From Beroe ovata (lineage: Eukaryota; Ctenophora; Nuda; Beroida; Beroidae): a DNA stretch of 13,168 nucleotides. Position numbers and translations under genes: made by a program. The stretch covers positions 175,997 to 189,164 of the forward strand of contig CAMPET010000086.1 in NCBI GenBank assembly GCA_946803715.1, given 5' to 3'. This document shows, piece after piece, positions 1 through 8,789 of the stretch. The notes under the pieces were generated by a model, which was given only the letters and a program-made list of their open reading frames with translations, was not told the origin of the DNA and did not search any database. Positions within the stretch are counted from its first letter, which is position 1; every line of letters begins with the position of its first letter.

Positions 1-32
1 TCGTATGACTGAGCGACGCACACTCATAGCGA

Positions 33-2938
33 TCATTCCACACGAACAAGACCGTCCTCGTTGCCCTTAGCAACGCTCACCTCGTACGTAGCCTTTGCGG
101 AGTAAGAGGAAGAGGGCAAGTCGCTCGCCGCTGTGGAGCTACGGCCCTTCATGTACCCTTCCTCGCCGTACACACATTTCACAATCTTCCTCCCGAGCTT
201 GGTGGCTGAGTAATTTAGTGGCTGGATAAAGGGCAGGGCATGTATAATATATTCAAAGTATGATGCTCACTTTATATTGGGGATGTTCGTGAAGTCTTAA
301 CTATTGCACTCTCCAAAATATCGATTTCGTTCTCTCGACTGCAGCTATGAAGAAAAGAAAATCGATTCTGTCAACAAGAAACAAAGTGGTGTCGGCTGGT
401 CATCCAGTAGGTACTGTTTTCATGAAGTAGGATCGGTTGGCCAAAAAGTCGACCATCAAACTGAATGAAATGTAAGACAAGGCCCTGATTAACCGTGATC
501 ATACCTGCAAGGTCTCTTCGTGTGTATCTATTGGTACAGAAATAAATGATAGGGTTCCAGATACTGTTCATGTAGTAGAGTGTCACTGTGGTGATCTGTG
601 CTGCTTCATAGGTCATTGTAACCTGAAGTTAGGAAATGATAATGTTCACAGGAACTTCACATCAGAATAATATTTTCTTTTCTAGTTGTGTGATAAAGTA
701 TTCGAGAAGGGCTTTCTTAAAGTTTCTTTTGTTTTTATTAAAATTTTGTATACCCAATCATTCTGTTCAACCCATGAATAATTCAGTTCAACATACCCTA
801 AAAGTGATGAGGAGTGTGTCAGGCGTGTATGCAATAAGCCCAGTTCCAATGATTGCGGTAGACATTATCTGAAATATTCTGGGAGTTATCTGGTGAATTG
901 CAGGTACCCTAGATTAGCTGCACCATTTCTGTGAAATATACCAATTTCTGTGACCGTATTTCGGTGAAACATCAATACCTATAACAGTACGGGTACCTCA
1001 GTACTTGACTAAGTATTCGAATGTAATATACAGTAGTCATAATTCACGATTAACGTCACATACAGACGCTAGCATGTGAACTTGTGGAACCGAGTTATCG
1101 TGACCTTATTGCAAGGTGGACCTTATTGCAAGGTGGAGCGTTTCAGAGATAATTATACTTTCAAGGTGAATACTAAATTTGAAACGTAGAACTAGAACTA
1201 AACAGCATCATCGAGATATTTCAACTATCCAAAAAATGTTGAGTCTTACCAGCAACTTTTTGGTTTCCGCCCCGGCTTTCTTGACAAAGAAGAGGATCGC
1301 CACATACATCACGAGGATGGTGAGGAACGGGGTAATGAGAAAAATGACCGGCTTCCAGGATCTGTTGGTCTCTATCACACATCTGTGGTAGTTCTTCTGA
1401 TATGCAATCTGAAAATGACAGCAGTTATTCAAAAAAATGTAACCAGCAAGTCTCCTTTTCTGGAATTCACTAATTCATGAGCTAGGGTTCAGAAAAATTG
1501 CAATTTTATGTCCTAAGACATTTAATCACTTTCCAAGGCAAGGATCACGAATTTTCTTTGTAATCCATTTTTGATAATAACAAGCTTTCTTCGTAATTTA
1601 AGAATTTACATGGCTACCACCCAAAATTTCCGAGAATTGTAGAATTTCAAAGCTCTGAAAGTTTTTGTCGAGCTGAACAGGAGAAAATGTAGATTACCTC
1701 GGTTGTTCCCATGGCATAGGTTAAAGAGTCGTACATCAGCAGCATGAGAATCGGAATCCAAGTTAGAGCTACCATTATCTTTGCCGTGAATGTGTTAATG
1801 ATTCGCTTGTAGTGTAGCGAAAAGACAACTGCCACAAATCTGTCAAATGTGAGGGGAACCAGAACAGGAATGGCTGCCATCCTGCAATGAAGTGAACATG
1901 TAGCTGACACTACTTCCATGAGAACGAGCTATTTCACATCAAACTGACAAAAAATCCCTCTTTCACACACCGCAACACGATAAGCTTGACACCACCTCGG
2001 ATAACTAACAACAATTTAGGGCCTAAATTTAGCTACATCATCTCAGACCGCTGACACCATTGACACTAACAAAACCATGTACATTGAACACTTATTGACA
2101 CCATTGACACTAACATTGACACCATTGACACTAAAAATACCATGTAGATTGAAAACTTATAGGTTATTGACAGACTCCATGCAACTCTTGACATTATGGC
2201 TAATGGATGGATTTATAGGACACAAATCTCACCAGATTGAATTAGCCATAATTGTGTACATGTAGCACCACCAAGTCAAGATACCATTATCATCGATTCC
2301 AACGTAGTTGGCATTCAATATTCCCAGGCCACGGAAAATTCCGATCACTGCTATCAAAATATCACTCACTGCCACGTTCAGAATGAAGAAATTCTGAAAT
2401 GGAAATCGTGATAAGCTTATAATTCAGATTAGTTGTTATCTGATAATTGAGTTAAACGTAAATCGTAGAAATGATCAGAAGGTACAGAGCAGTTGAAATT
2501 ACCTGACAATAAGGCAGTTTCACATGGAATAAGAGGCAGTAGATGGTGAATGAACTCATTATAGTCCCAAGTAGTCCAATAATGAACAAGCAGGTACCCT
2601 GAGGGGAATTGGCAATAATTCTCAGTAAAAAAGGGATCAAATTCAATTTCATGCCCCAAGACAGGTCACGGTTTGCCACTTTCTCTCCTCCCTCAATCCC
2701 ATTTAGTTATCAAATCTACAGGAAATGCACAGTATGTACTCCCTTGGCCAATACATATACGTTATTATAGGTACTGAAAAACCTCTTTACAATTGCACGA
2801 CGTTATTAACACCTACATAATATCTGACGATATATCAGTTATCACTGAAGAATGATCACTTACATTAGCAATGAGAAAGTCGCATGTCTCTGTTATGTTT
2901 GCGTCCAAGCATGGACTGTCCTTGATATTGTAACCCAT
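33..2938 (-). CDS. Class A (rhodopsin-like) G-protein-coupled receptor, 8 exons, complete
   Basis: Plasma-membrane receptor; ligand not recognisable. Exons on the minus strand: 2938-2864, 2598-2503, 2393-2233, 1881-1698, 1408-1250, 868-797, 622-505, 205-33. All introns are GT/AG, phases agree, and the total is 1038 bases (345 residues plus TGA). The start ATG has a good context (AAC before, G after). Residues 1-25 are extracellular with an NIT sequon at N14. TM1 begins at 26. Family marks seen: LNVAVSD with D2.50 at 68; C3.25 at 100 and DRF at 124-126 (24 residues from C to D, as in the family); W4.50 at 152; ECL2 Cys 182; P5.50 at 199 and Y5.58 at 207; P6.50 at 241; NPIIY at 272-276. The tail has a basic helix 8 with a possible palmitoylation site (KIVKC) and is rich in Ser/Ala. 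Oddities: GT instead of GN in TM1, and Tyr instead of the TM6 toggle Trp. The exon 7 donor (GCAG|GTATGA) may not always be used; read-through gives a different 42-residue tail ending at 371. Confidence 0.85.
206..504 (-). other. Intron 7 of the first receptor gene, with alternative tail coding
   Basis: This stretch separates exon 7 from the last exon. If the donor at 504/503 is skipped, exon 7 stays open to a stop at 371-373. The tail would then differ completely from the spliced one. Just upstream of the last exon, its frame is also open back to about 265. Those upstream codons include PLNY, vaguely like a TM7 end, but they lack a good acceptor, so I take them as intronic. Confidence 0.55.
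869..1249 (-). other. Intron 5 of the first receptor gene
   Basis: This is 381 bases between the TM5 and TM6 exons. The donor is GTAAGA after the codons for KKLL. The acceptor is TTTCAG before the codons for IMSTAI. It holds a perfect two-copy 17-bp tandem repeat at 1102-1135 and otherwise nothing I can assign. Confidence 0.7.
1102..1135. repeat. Two-copy 17-bp tandem repeat with inner inverted repeat
   Basis: GACCTTATTGCAAGGTG occurs twice back to back with no mismatch. Each unit contains CCTT-ATTGC-AAGG, so each copy could form a small 4-bp stem, and the two units could pair in alternative ways. It lies inside intron 5 of the first receptor gene. Confidence 0.9.
2051..2159. repeat. Minisatellite in intron 3 of the first receptor gene
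   Basis: A 20-base unit TTGACACCATTGACACTAAC occurs at about 2051-2070 (first base C), 2095-2114 and 2116-2135 (last base changed). The first and third units are each followed by a 24-25 base partner containing ACCATGTA-C/G-ATTGAA. This makes a higher-order unit of about 44 bases with one extra 20-base unit inserted. TTGACACC is also the core of the minisatellite in the second receptor gene, where it lies on the opposite strand. Confidence 0.85.
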
Positions 2939-4812
2939 GTTTTGTGCTAGTCACTGACTATAGTACCCAGGAACCACTATCTAATTCGTCTTGCTGTGGA
3001 GTCAAGAATATTTGATTTTTCAAAGGCAGTTATAATGCTAAAACACATCGAAGAGCCCATTTCCCTTTAAATATAAATTCCTAATCCTATAATACAAGAC
3101 GAGAGTATGCCATTGCATGGCATTCGATTTCAAACAAATGCAGTTCCAATAATACTGATCAAAGACAATATATAGGTACAGATGGTAGGCACCGTACGAG
3201 GGATTGTGTTACATTATTAAACAAAAAGCAAAACTTGGGAAAGCAACATCCCAAGTTTTCCAAGCAATGAGAGTTAGATGTTCTCCTTCACCAACTGCTG
3301 CTCCTTTATGAATGATTCGAAAAACGCGTGAGAGGATGATAAAGACGTTCATTTCATCCAATATATGAGATCCATACCTGTTCAAAGAGTAGATGGGTAA
3401 ATGATCTCAATAGTGTTCATGCTCGAGTCAGGTGACTCTGGAAACCCGTGTTAAAATTATCGTTTATCACCTACCTATATTCACACACAGCTCTGAAAAT
3501 TAGAATCTGAGTAGTTTATAGATTTGTTGTTATATTTCTATCATAGTGTCTGAATGAACATCCTATTCCGTTCACCAGTCCACGATTGGGGAAGAAATAT
3601 CGGATATCTGCATTCTGATGCTATCATTGAGAATTTCGGTCTTTGCACATTACTCAATTGAAATATTGAAGGTCTCTGTTCTAACGAATGCTTTAACATG
3701 ATAAGCCGTAAAATATGCGTTATTCTGGTATGTCTGATATTGTATAACCTTGTCTTGAGTATAAGATAGATATATCTTCTGCACGTGTGGTTATTGGGAG
3801 ACGAGCTGGATCTTGATATCCAGGACAGTATATAAAGGTACTTATCATTGATGATCTGAACTCAGCTCAAATCTGAAAATGAAATCTGGTGGGGAAATGA
3901 AAATTTTTGGTTTGATCATATATAATATCGGAATAAAATATCGAAATTTTGAAACATCCATATACCAGCTGTTTCATTGAGCCATCTACTCTCCATGAGA
4001 TTAAGGAAAGACTGTATTAAGTGTGAATTATTTAAGAATAGAAGGTAAAATTAACAATTTAACATAAAAAGCTGCGATACAATCAAACATATAACAAAAA
4101 AATGCTCATTGAACATAAAAACATTGTTTTGAATAAATAACATGATAGATTAAAACTCTGAAATCAATGAATACAATAATAAATTTTAAAGATCGTCTGA
4201 GACAGCAGAATTCCATTAAAGATAAAATGCATTAACTTTAAGATAAAACCCAGAAAAATTAAATAAAAGCAAATCCATCAAAGGGATCAGCAGTAATTTC
4301 TTAATTTTCAACCCATATAGGAACCAAAGCCTCAATATATTGATCATTGATTACCTATATTCAACGAGAGAACTTAACAAAACCTCGATGAAACGATTAT
4401 ATTTACAGCTGCAAATTAAGCCCCAGTTAGATGATGTCTCAAGATTAACGAATTTCCACACAACATATCACATTCTTTTCTATTATATGAACCAGTTAAT
4501 AGTTTTTACAGATAAACTGTGATAATCAATTGATTGCAGTACCTAGATTATCATTCACATGAGAACTCATAAATATGATGATCATAATTTTCATGATGAA
4601 ATGAGTTACGAGAATCAGTAGGAATCAGAACCGTTTCACCAACATCATATAGAAAAGTTATATCAGTGTTCCAGTAACGGTTCTGCAGGTTTGATTATAG
4701 TGCTCTTGTGTTTTTGAGTGTACAAAATCGTATAGGGTCAATCAAATCATAGTACGTTACATATCGATAACCGAGAGGAATTGAGTTTCTTTATCCTCTT
4801 TGTCTTTCAAGT
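2939..4812. other. Intergenic region between the two receptor genes
   Basis: This AT-rich region of about 1.9 kb separates the start of the first receptor gene from the stop of the second. Both genes point left, so it should hold the 5' flank of the first and the 3' flank of the second. I see no exon with receptor motifs on either strand. A 60-codon plus-strand frame at 4340-4522 shows no family signal. A perfect TATA-like sequence lies at 3829-3837 on the plus strand. Confidence 0.6.
3782..3837 (+). promoter_or_regulatory. E-box plus TATA-box-like pair (speculative)
   Basis: CACGTG at 3782-3787 is followed 41 bases later by TATATAAAG at 3829-3837 on the plus strand. The spacing would suit a small core promoter, but the only frame downstream is a 33-codon ATG frame starting near 3879 with no recognisable product. 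AT-rich DNA makes a chance TATA match likely. Confidence 0.2.
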
Positions 4813-6676
4813 CTATCTGGATGTGAAACCTGAGGAAAAGTTTGAAACTTAGGAAATTTCCCATACTCAATATTTAGCTGAGGCAAAACACATAGTATTA
4901 TTAAAACTGTGCAGATCTCACCTTTTGACATGGAGAGCGTTGAACGAAGGTAGTCTCTGAGAGATGCCCCTCTTGTGAAGAGAATGACAGGCTTTATGAA
5001 GGAGTTAAGGAACACTGATATATTGCCCGTGAAATAGAGCACGTAAAACTCCGATTGGAGTAACTTGGTACCAAAACCGTGGGCGTTGAACACAATCTCC
5101 GTCACAAAGTACACGGAGCAGAAGAAGAAACTAGCCGAAGTCAGCTGGAGAACTGTCCCGGTGATCTTCCGATTTTGACCCCGCGTAACTGTTGTTGTCC
5201 TAGTTCGGAGAAGACTAACAGATATGAGACCTGCACAGAGTACCGCTATCAGCGCCGGCAAGACAAACGGAAGTCCCAGGAGGATAGTAAAGTAAACCCA
5301 GAGCGAGAGATCATGACTGAGGAGTTCACTTCCGGTGAGTGGATTGAGAACTAGGAACACCACGCTGTACATTAGATCTCCCGAGGTTCTGGTGTGGAAG
5401 ATAACTGATCTGATCTCGTAGATAGAGAGAACCACCCAGACCATGGGGTAGATCATCATGACAGCTTTGATACTCATCACGTGAACTGGGTATGTGGGCA
5501 CAAGAACGTTGATTGTCCGGGTGACGCACAGGACCAGACTGTACATTGTCTCCGTTCTGGATGCTACCGCGAAGATGAAACTTTCCAGTGGTACTAGAAT
5601 TTCCAGATATTCCCCAGAACAGTTGATGGAAGCTACCAGGATGGCGCAGTGAAGGATGGCGCATCTGAGGAGCGGTAGTTATGGTAATTTGTAAAAAGAC
5701 GATGACACAAGAATTGAGGTTTCATCGAAAATGAAATTATGGTCCTATTGACATGATAGGTACCAGATAAGGATGTGTTGCCAACGTTGGAATTGATTTC
5801 AAGATAAGGAGCGGTACGTCAACGTGAAAAGTGGTGTCAACGATAAGAGTGGTGTCAACGTGAAAAGTGATGTCAACGTAGAAAGTGATGTCAACCATAA
5901 CAGTGGTGTCAACGATAAAAGTGGTGTCAACGTGAAAAGTGATGTCAACGATAACAGTTGTGTCAAGGTTAAAAGTGGTACCAGGGTGAAAAGCTGAATG
6001 TAGACTCTACATTGTAGAGGAAAATACTGAAAAGTGGTACCAAAATGAAAATCGATGCGATATCAAAACCGAAGATAGTGCAGAGTGGTGTCAAGGTAGT
6101 GGGCTGATGGTGTCAACATGTACTACCCACATTCCTATTGAGCAATCAAGTATCGAGTTATATCTGTAGATAATGTGCTGAATGTTGTTGTTCTTGCCTC
6201 TGTAGAACAAGTAGATCAAGATATTCATTGCAACGCTGAAATGAAGGTTAAATTCAAAAATCGAAGTGGTAGGTATAACAATTGGAACAGGAGCTAAAAT
6301 TGATATGACCCGAAATATCATAATTAAGTTCTTCATTCTAAGATCAATGCAAAATTATCTTGGGGAATCTGTGATATTTTGGTTTTATGATGATAAAAGG
6401 CTTCTAACGAGTAGCAGCATTCTTGGGGAGGGGTCACAAATGATTGACCAATAAAAGAATGAATTAGGAATCGTGTTTGAAGTACGTTCGCAGACCGCTC
6501 CCCAAAAAACATTTTCAAACATTATTTTCAACTTGCTGGCGCGGTTACCTGCACATGCCGAGACATGCCGTGAAGCACATGATTGTGGTGTTGAAGTTTC
6601 TGTCTGAGAGGAAGGTAAGGAGGGTGACTGGGGTCGTGGAGTTGAAGAAGAAAGGCGTGTTCGTACTGCTGACCAT
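4813..6676 (-). CDS. Divergent rhodopsin-like seven-transmembrane receptor, 4 exons, complete
   Basis: Probable plasma-membrane receptor, ligand unknown. Exons on the minus strand: 6676-6549, 6235-6131, 5664-4922, 4829-4813. The intron phases agree (2, 2, 1) and the sum is 993 bases (330 residues plus TAG). The start ATG has A at -3 and G at +4. Sequons lie at N12 and N29. N1.50 is at 47 (SVAMN), D2.50 at 73, TRT replaces DRY at 126-128, W4.50 is at 154, P5.50 at 214, and KPVIL replaces NPxxY at 302-306, followed by a basic helix 8 (LRDYLRSTL). D2.50 to R3.50 is 54 residues, within the family range. No Cys sits at position 3.25 and none is in the second extracellular loop, so the usual disulfide is absent. 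The third exon, 743 bases, carries late TM2 to helix 8. The last exon adds only four full codons. Intron 2's donor is GTGGGT, chosen because only it keeps phase and TM2. Confidence 0.8.
5665..6130 (-). other. Intron 2 of the second receptor gene
   Basis: This 466-base intron splits the TM2 coding sequence. Its acceptor is CCGCTCCTCAG. The donor is GTGGGT; two other GT sites within the next nine bases would give the wrong phase. It is largely occupied by the 18-bp minisatellite and degenerate outliers of it that reach almost to the donor. Confidence 0.7.
5813..5994. repeat. 18-bp minisatellite, about ten units
   Basis: From 5833 to 5994 nine consecutive 18-base units follow the pattern G-R-TGTCAAC-N5-AAGT, for example GGTGTCAACGTGAAAAGT, with no indels. 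A slightly longer first unit starts at 5813. Substitutions cluster at a few positions, and GGT/GAT alternate at the start of units. Degenerate relatives (GGTACCA, GTGGTGTCAAGG, GGTGTCAACATG) continue to about 6120. Since 18 is divisible by 3 the array is stop-free in one plus-strand frame, but no start or domain supports translation. Confidence 0.92.
6236..6548 (-). other. Intron 1 of the second receptor gene
   Basis: This is 313 bases between the exon coding the N-terminus and first half of TM1 and the exon coding the rest of TM1. The donor is CAG|GTAACC and the acceptor AACCTTCATTTCAG has a good pyrimidine tract. Open frames across it on both strands have no recognisable product. Confidence 0.65.
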
Positions 6677-7213
6677 GCTATGATATAAGGTGGGGATGTA
6701 AGTATGGAGGAATGTTAATTTATTGCAATATCATGGGTAATTTCGGTGAAATATCAAGAAAAATTACGAAATTGCAGAGATTACATTATGATGCCCTGTT
6801 TGATGATAGTTCGTAATGATATAAAATTGGGTGTCACAATCTTCTTGATTCTTGAATGTTGACATGAATCAAGAAGCTCATAATGATAAATGCGTGACAT
6901 CCAATTAACATACCTATTACCTAAGCATTGAACTCATGTTCATTGCAAGAGTTCATATACAGAGACAGGTGGAAGAATTTTATCAAAATTGAGCTATCAC
7001 AGTGATGCGGGTACTTCCTAACACAAAGGTTTATACTATACTGTCTCCAAATATGATATGGCAGACAATCATATCTACCTATCCAATAAAGCTAGTACAT
7101 CAACTCCAATTAGTGATAGGTGTTACAGCAAATCAGCCGTTCGATAAATATGAAAGGAGAAGACCAATTATCAAACATTGAATGATGACTGATGAGGTCA
7201 GCTCCAATATATA
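6677..7213. other. Region upstream of the second receptor gene, no gene seen
   Basis: This stretch should contain the promoter of the second receptor gene and the 3' flank of the receptor-like fragment to its right. I found no TM5-TM7 exons here that could complete that fragment. It contains one clean hairpin (6841-6876). Confidence 0.5.
6841..6876. repeat. Inverted repeat: 11-bp perfect stem, 14-base loop
   Basis: CTTCTTGATTC at 6841-6851 is matched by its exact reverse complement GAATCAAGAAG at 6866-6876. The loop is TTGAATGTTGACAT. It lies about 165 bases upstream of the start codon of the second receptor gene. It is not flanked by obvious target-site duplications. Confidence 0.85.
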
Positions 7214-7504
7214 TCATCGAAATAGGCCCATCAAAAACTCATTTGTTGTATGCCCTAACCCCCCCCCCACGTACAAAAAATCAATCAACACGAGAAGCAA
7301 GAATATGGGCAAATCGATAATTGCTGGAATGATCACTCCATAAGTGAATATCCGTTTATGATCATTAAATGCAATCATCATAAATAGGTACCTATGTAGT
7401 TGCAATATAGTATATTGCAATTTATATACAGTTGTAACAAATACGATGAAACCGGGTAGAAGCCATGCACCTAATAGATGGATCAATAGCTTTGGCGAAT
7501 GACT
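7214..7504 (-). pseudogene. Receptor-like TM2-TM4 fragment, probable relic
   Basis: The frame codes for two to three hydrophobic helices separated by a loop containing LHRYLFMMIAF, which sits where DRY and the following residues would be. A strong acceptor-like site (pyrimidine-rich, then CTACAG) at 7506/7505 could open an exon at 7504. The frame stops at 7214-7216. No TM1 exon is visible to the right and no TM5-TM7 exon to the left. The Cys expected 24 residues before the DRY position is Ala. A run of ten C bases (G on the coding strand) lies directly after TM4, where a donor would be expected. It may be a decayed receptor copy, a very divergent gene whose other exons I missed, or a chance hydrophobic frame. 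Confidence 0.4.
7259..7268. repeat. Ten-base C homopolymer
   Basis: Ten C bases in a row, within the receptor-like fragment. Its length is prone to sequencing or replication slippage, so the reading frame across it is uncertain. Confidence 0.9.
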
Positions 7505-7714
7505 CTGTAGCAAGAATGCGCCAAGCAATAAGGATGGAGGTCATAAAACCATAATTTCATGCGGTTCGTTTAGTTATAAATATTGATAAAATTAGTATAT
7601 GCCGCGAGAACTGAGTCAAGGATAATATTCAAACAAAAATTAATGGCTTCCATATGATATACGGTCCGGGAATTGAAAATGTTTTATTCTTCATGATGAT
7701 TCTATACTGATAGT

Positions 7715-8339
7715 GGTATCGCGCCTTAATGCAATCACCAGCTTTTTCTGGGATCTTATTATGGAAACTATAATTATTGGGAATATTTGCACCGAATTTC
7801 ACGTACCATTTACTATTTGAAATCGATATTTCATTAGGGAACCATGTACTATTGCATGTGTCGGGGTTATAATTCCCCAGAATATATGCCCAAGCTGGCA
7901 TTCACAGATTTGCGACAATTTGGGCAGCTTGGCCACCGGACAACTATCATTGCATGGAGAGAGAGAGAGAGAGAGAGATCAGAGTGTAAAAATCACAATG
8001 AAATGGAGCGAGGAACTAAAGTAGTGGTAGGTATCGCGCCTTAATGCAATTGCACCAGCTGTTTCTGGGATCATATTATGTAAACTATAATATTATTGGG
8101 GATATCAACACCGAATATCACGTACCATTTACTTTGAAATAGATATTTTATTACTTTATTAGGGAACCCTGCATATTGTGTGTCGGGGTTATTCCCCGGA
8201 ATCTATGCCCAAGCTGCTAGCTTTCACAGATTTGTGACGTGAAGCAGATCAATGTTGGACCTTGGCCACCGGACAATGATCATTGCATGGAGAGAGATCG
8301 TAAAAATCAAATTCGTTGAGGAGTGAGGAACTAAAGTAG
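7715..8339. repeat. Diverged tandem duplication, period about 315 bp
   Basis: Copy one (about 7715-8024) and copy two (about 8030-8339) share the same order of blocks. These are GGTATCGCGCCTTAATGCAAT, CCAGC..TTTCTGGGATC, CACGTACCATTTACT, GTGTCGGGGTTAT, GCCCAAGCTG, CTTGGCCACCGGACAA, CATTGCATGGAGAGAGA and GAGGAACTAAAGTAG. They differ by many substitutions and short indels. Copy one has an expanded GA run. Copy one keeps a 90-codon minus-strand frame (7629-7901) with one NST sequon, but copy two has stops in the matching frame, so I do not call a gene. It may be an old local duplication or two copies of a short unclassified repeat. Confidence 0.85.
7957..7978. repeat. (GA)n microsatellite
   Basis: Eleven or so GA dinucleotides, inside the first copy of the 315-bp duplication. 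The second copy has only about three to four at the same place, so the run expanded after duplication or shrank in the other copy. Confidence 0.92.
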
Positions 8340-8745
8340 CCAATGGAAAGTAACAGGCTTATTTTTCAATATGTGCATTTGTAAGCGTCAATATATCCCT
8401 GACCAGGGACTCTCTAATGCATCTCATATTTTTCGGTAGAATTTGTTTGTAGCAGATCTGCACATCTTTATAGATATTAAACTTTGGACTTGAATGGTAT
8501 CATATAATCCTCCCTATCAAGCAATGAAATAAGCGCAAAAATCAGTAGTTTCCAACAATTATTCCAATTTATTCTAGATTTCAAACAAATAAATTTAATA
8601 TACCTTACCAATCCTCTATGATTAAGATGCACCAAGTCAAGAAAAATGTACCTATTCCAACGAAATCGAATGGAAACATTAATGAAGTTATACAGCTTGT
8701 CCTGAGGGATATATTTGTGTACGTATAAGTATATGAAAGGACATT

Positions 8746-8786
8746 CACACACACAGACACACACACACAGACACACTCTCACACAG
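8746..8786. repeat. (CA)n-rich microsatellite
   Basis: CA dinucleotides interrupted by CAGA and CTCT. The long minus-strand open frame over this region (8477-8866) is low complexity here (Val/Cys alternation) and has no other protein signal, so it is not called as a gene. Confidence 0.9.
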
Positions 8787-8789
8787 GAT

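Noticed and set aside
2429-2679. Receptor TM1 starting at the in-frame Met near 2652 instead of a separate exon 1
   Set aside because: A strong acceptor (AATTCCCCTCAG) at 2600-2599 and a perfect GTAAGT donor after a 25-codon ATG exon at 2938-2864 give a better, phase-consistent start.
5079-5354. Plus-strand 91-codon frame and other frames opposite receptor exons (e.g. 1179-1391, 6477-6683)
   Set aside because: Antisense shadows of receptor exons with no own signal.
5833-5997. 18-bp array as a hexapeptide-repeat protein on the plus strand
   Set aside because: Stop-free only because 18 is divisible by 3; no start codon, and it lies antisense in an intron of a well supported gene.
7629-7901. 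90-codon minus-strand frame with an NST sequon
   Set aside because: The matching frame in the second copy of the duplication is interrupted and substitutions do not favour silent sites as far as I can judge; no splice links to the receptor fragment were convincing.
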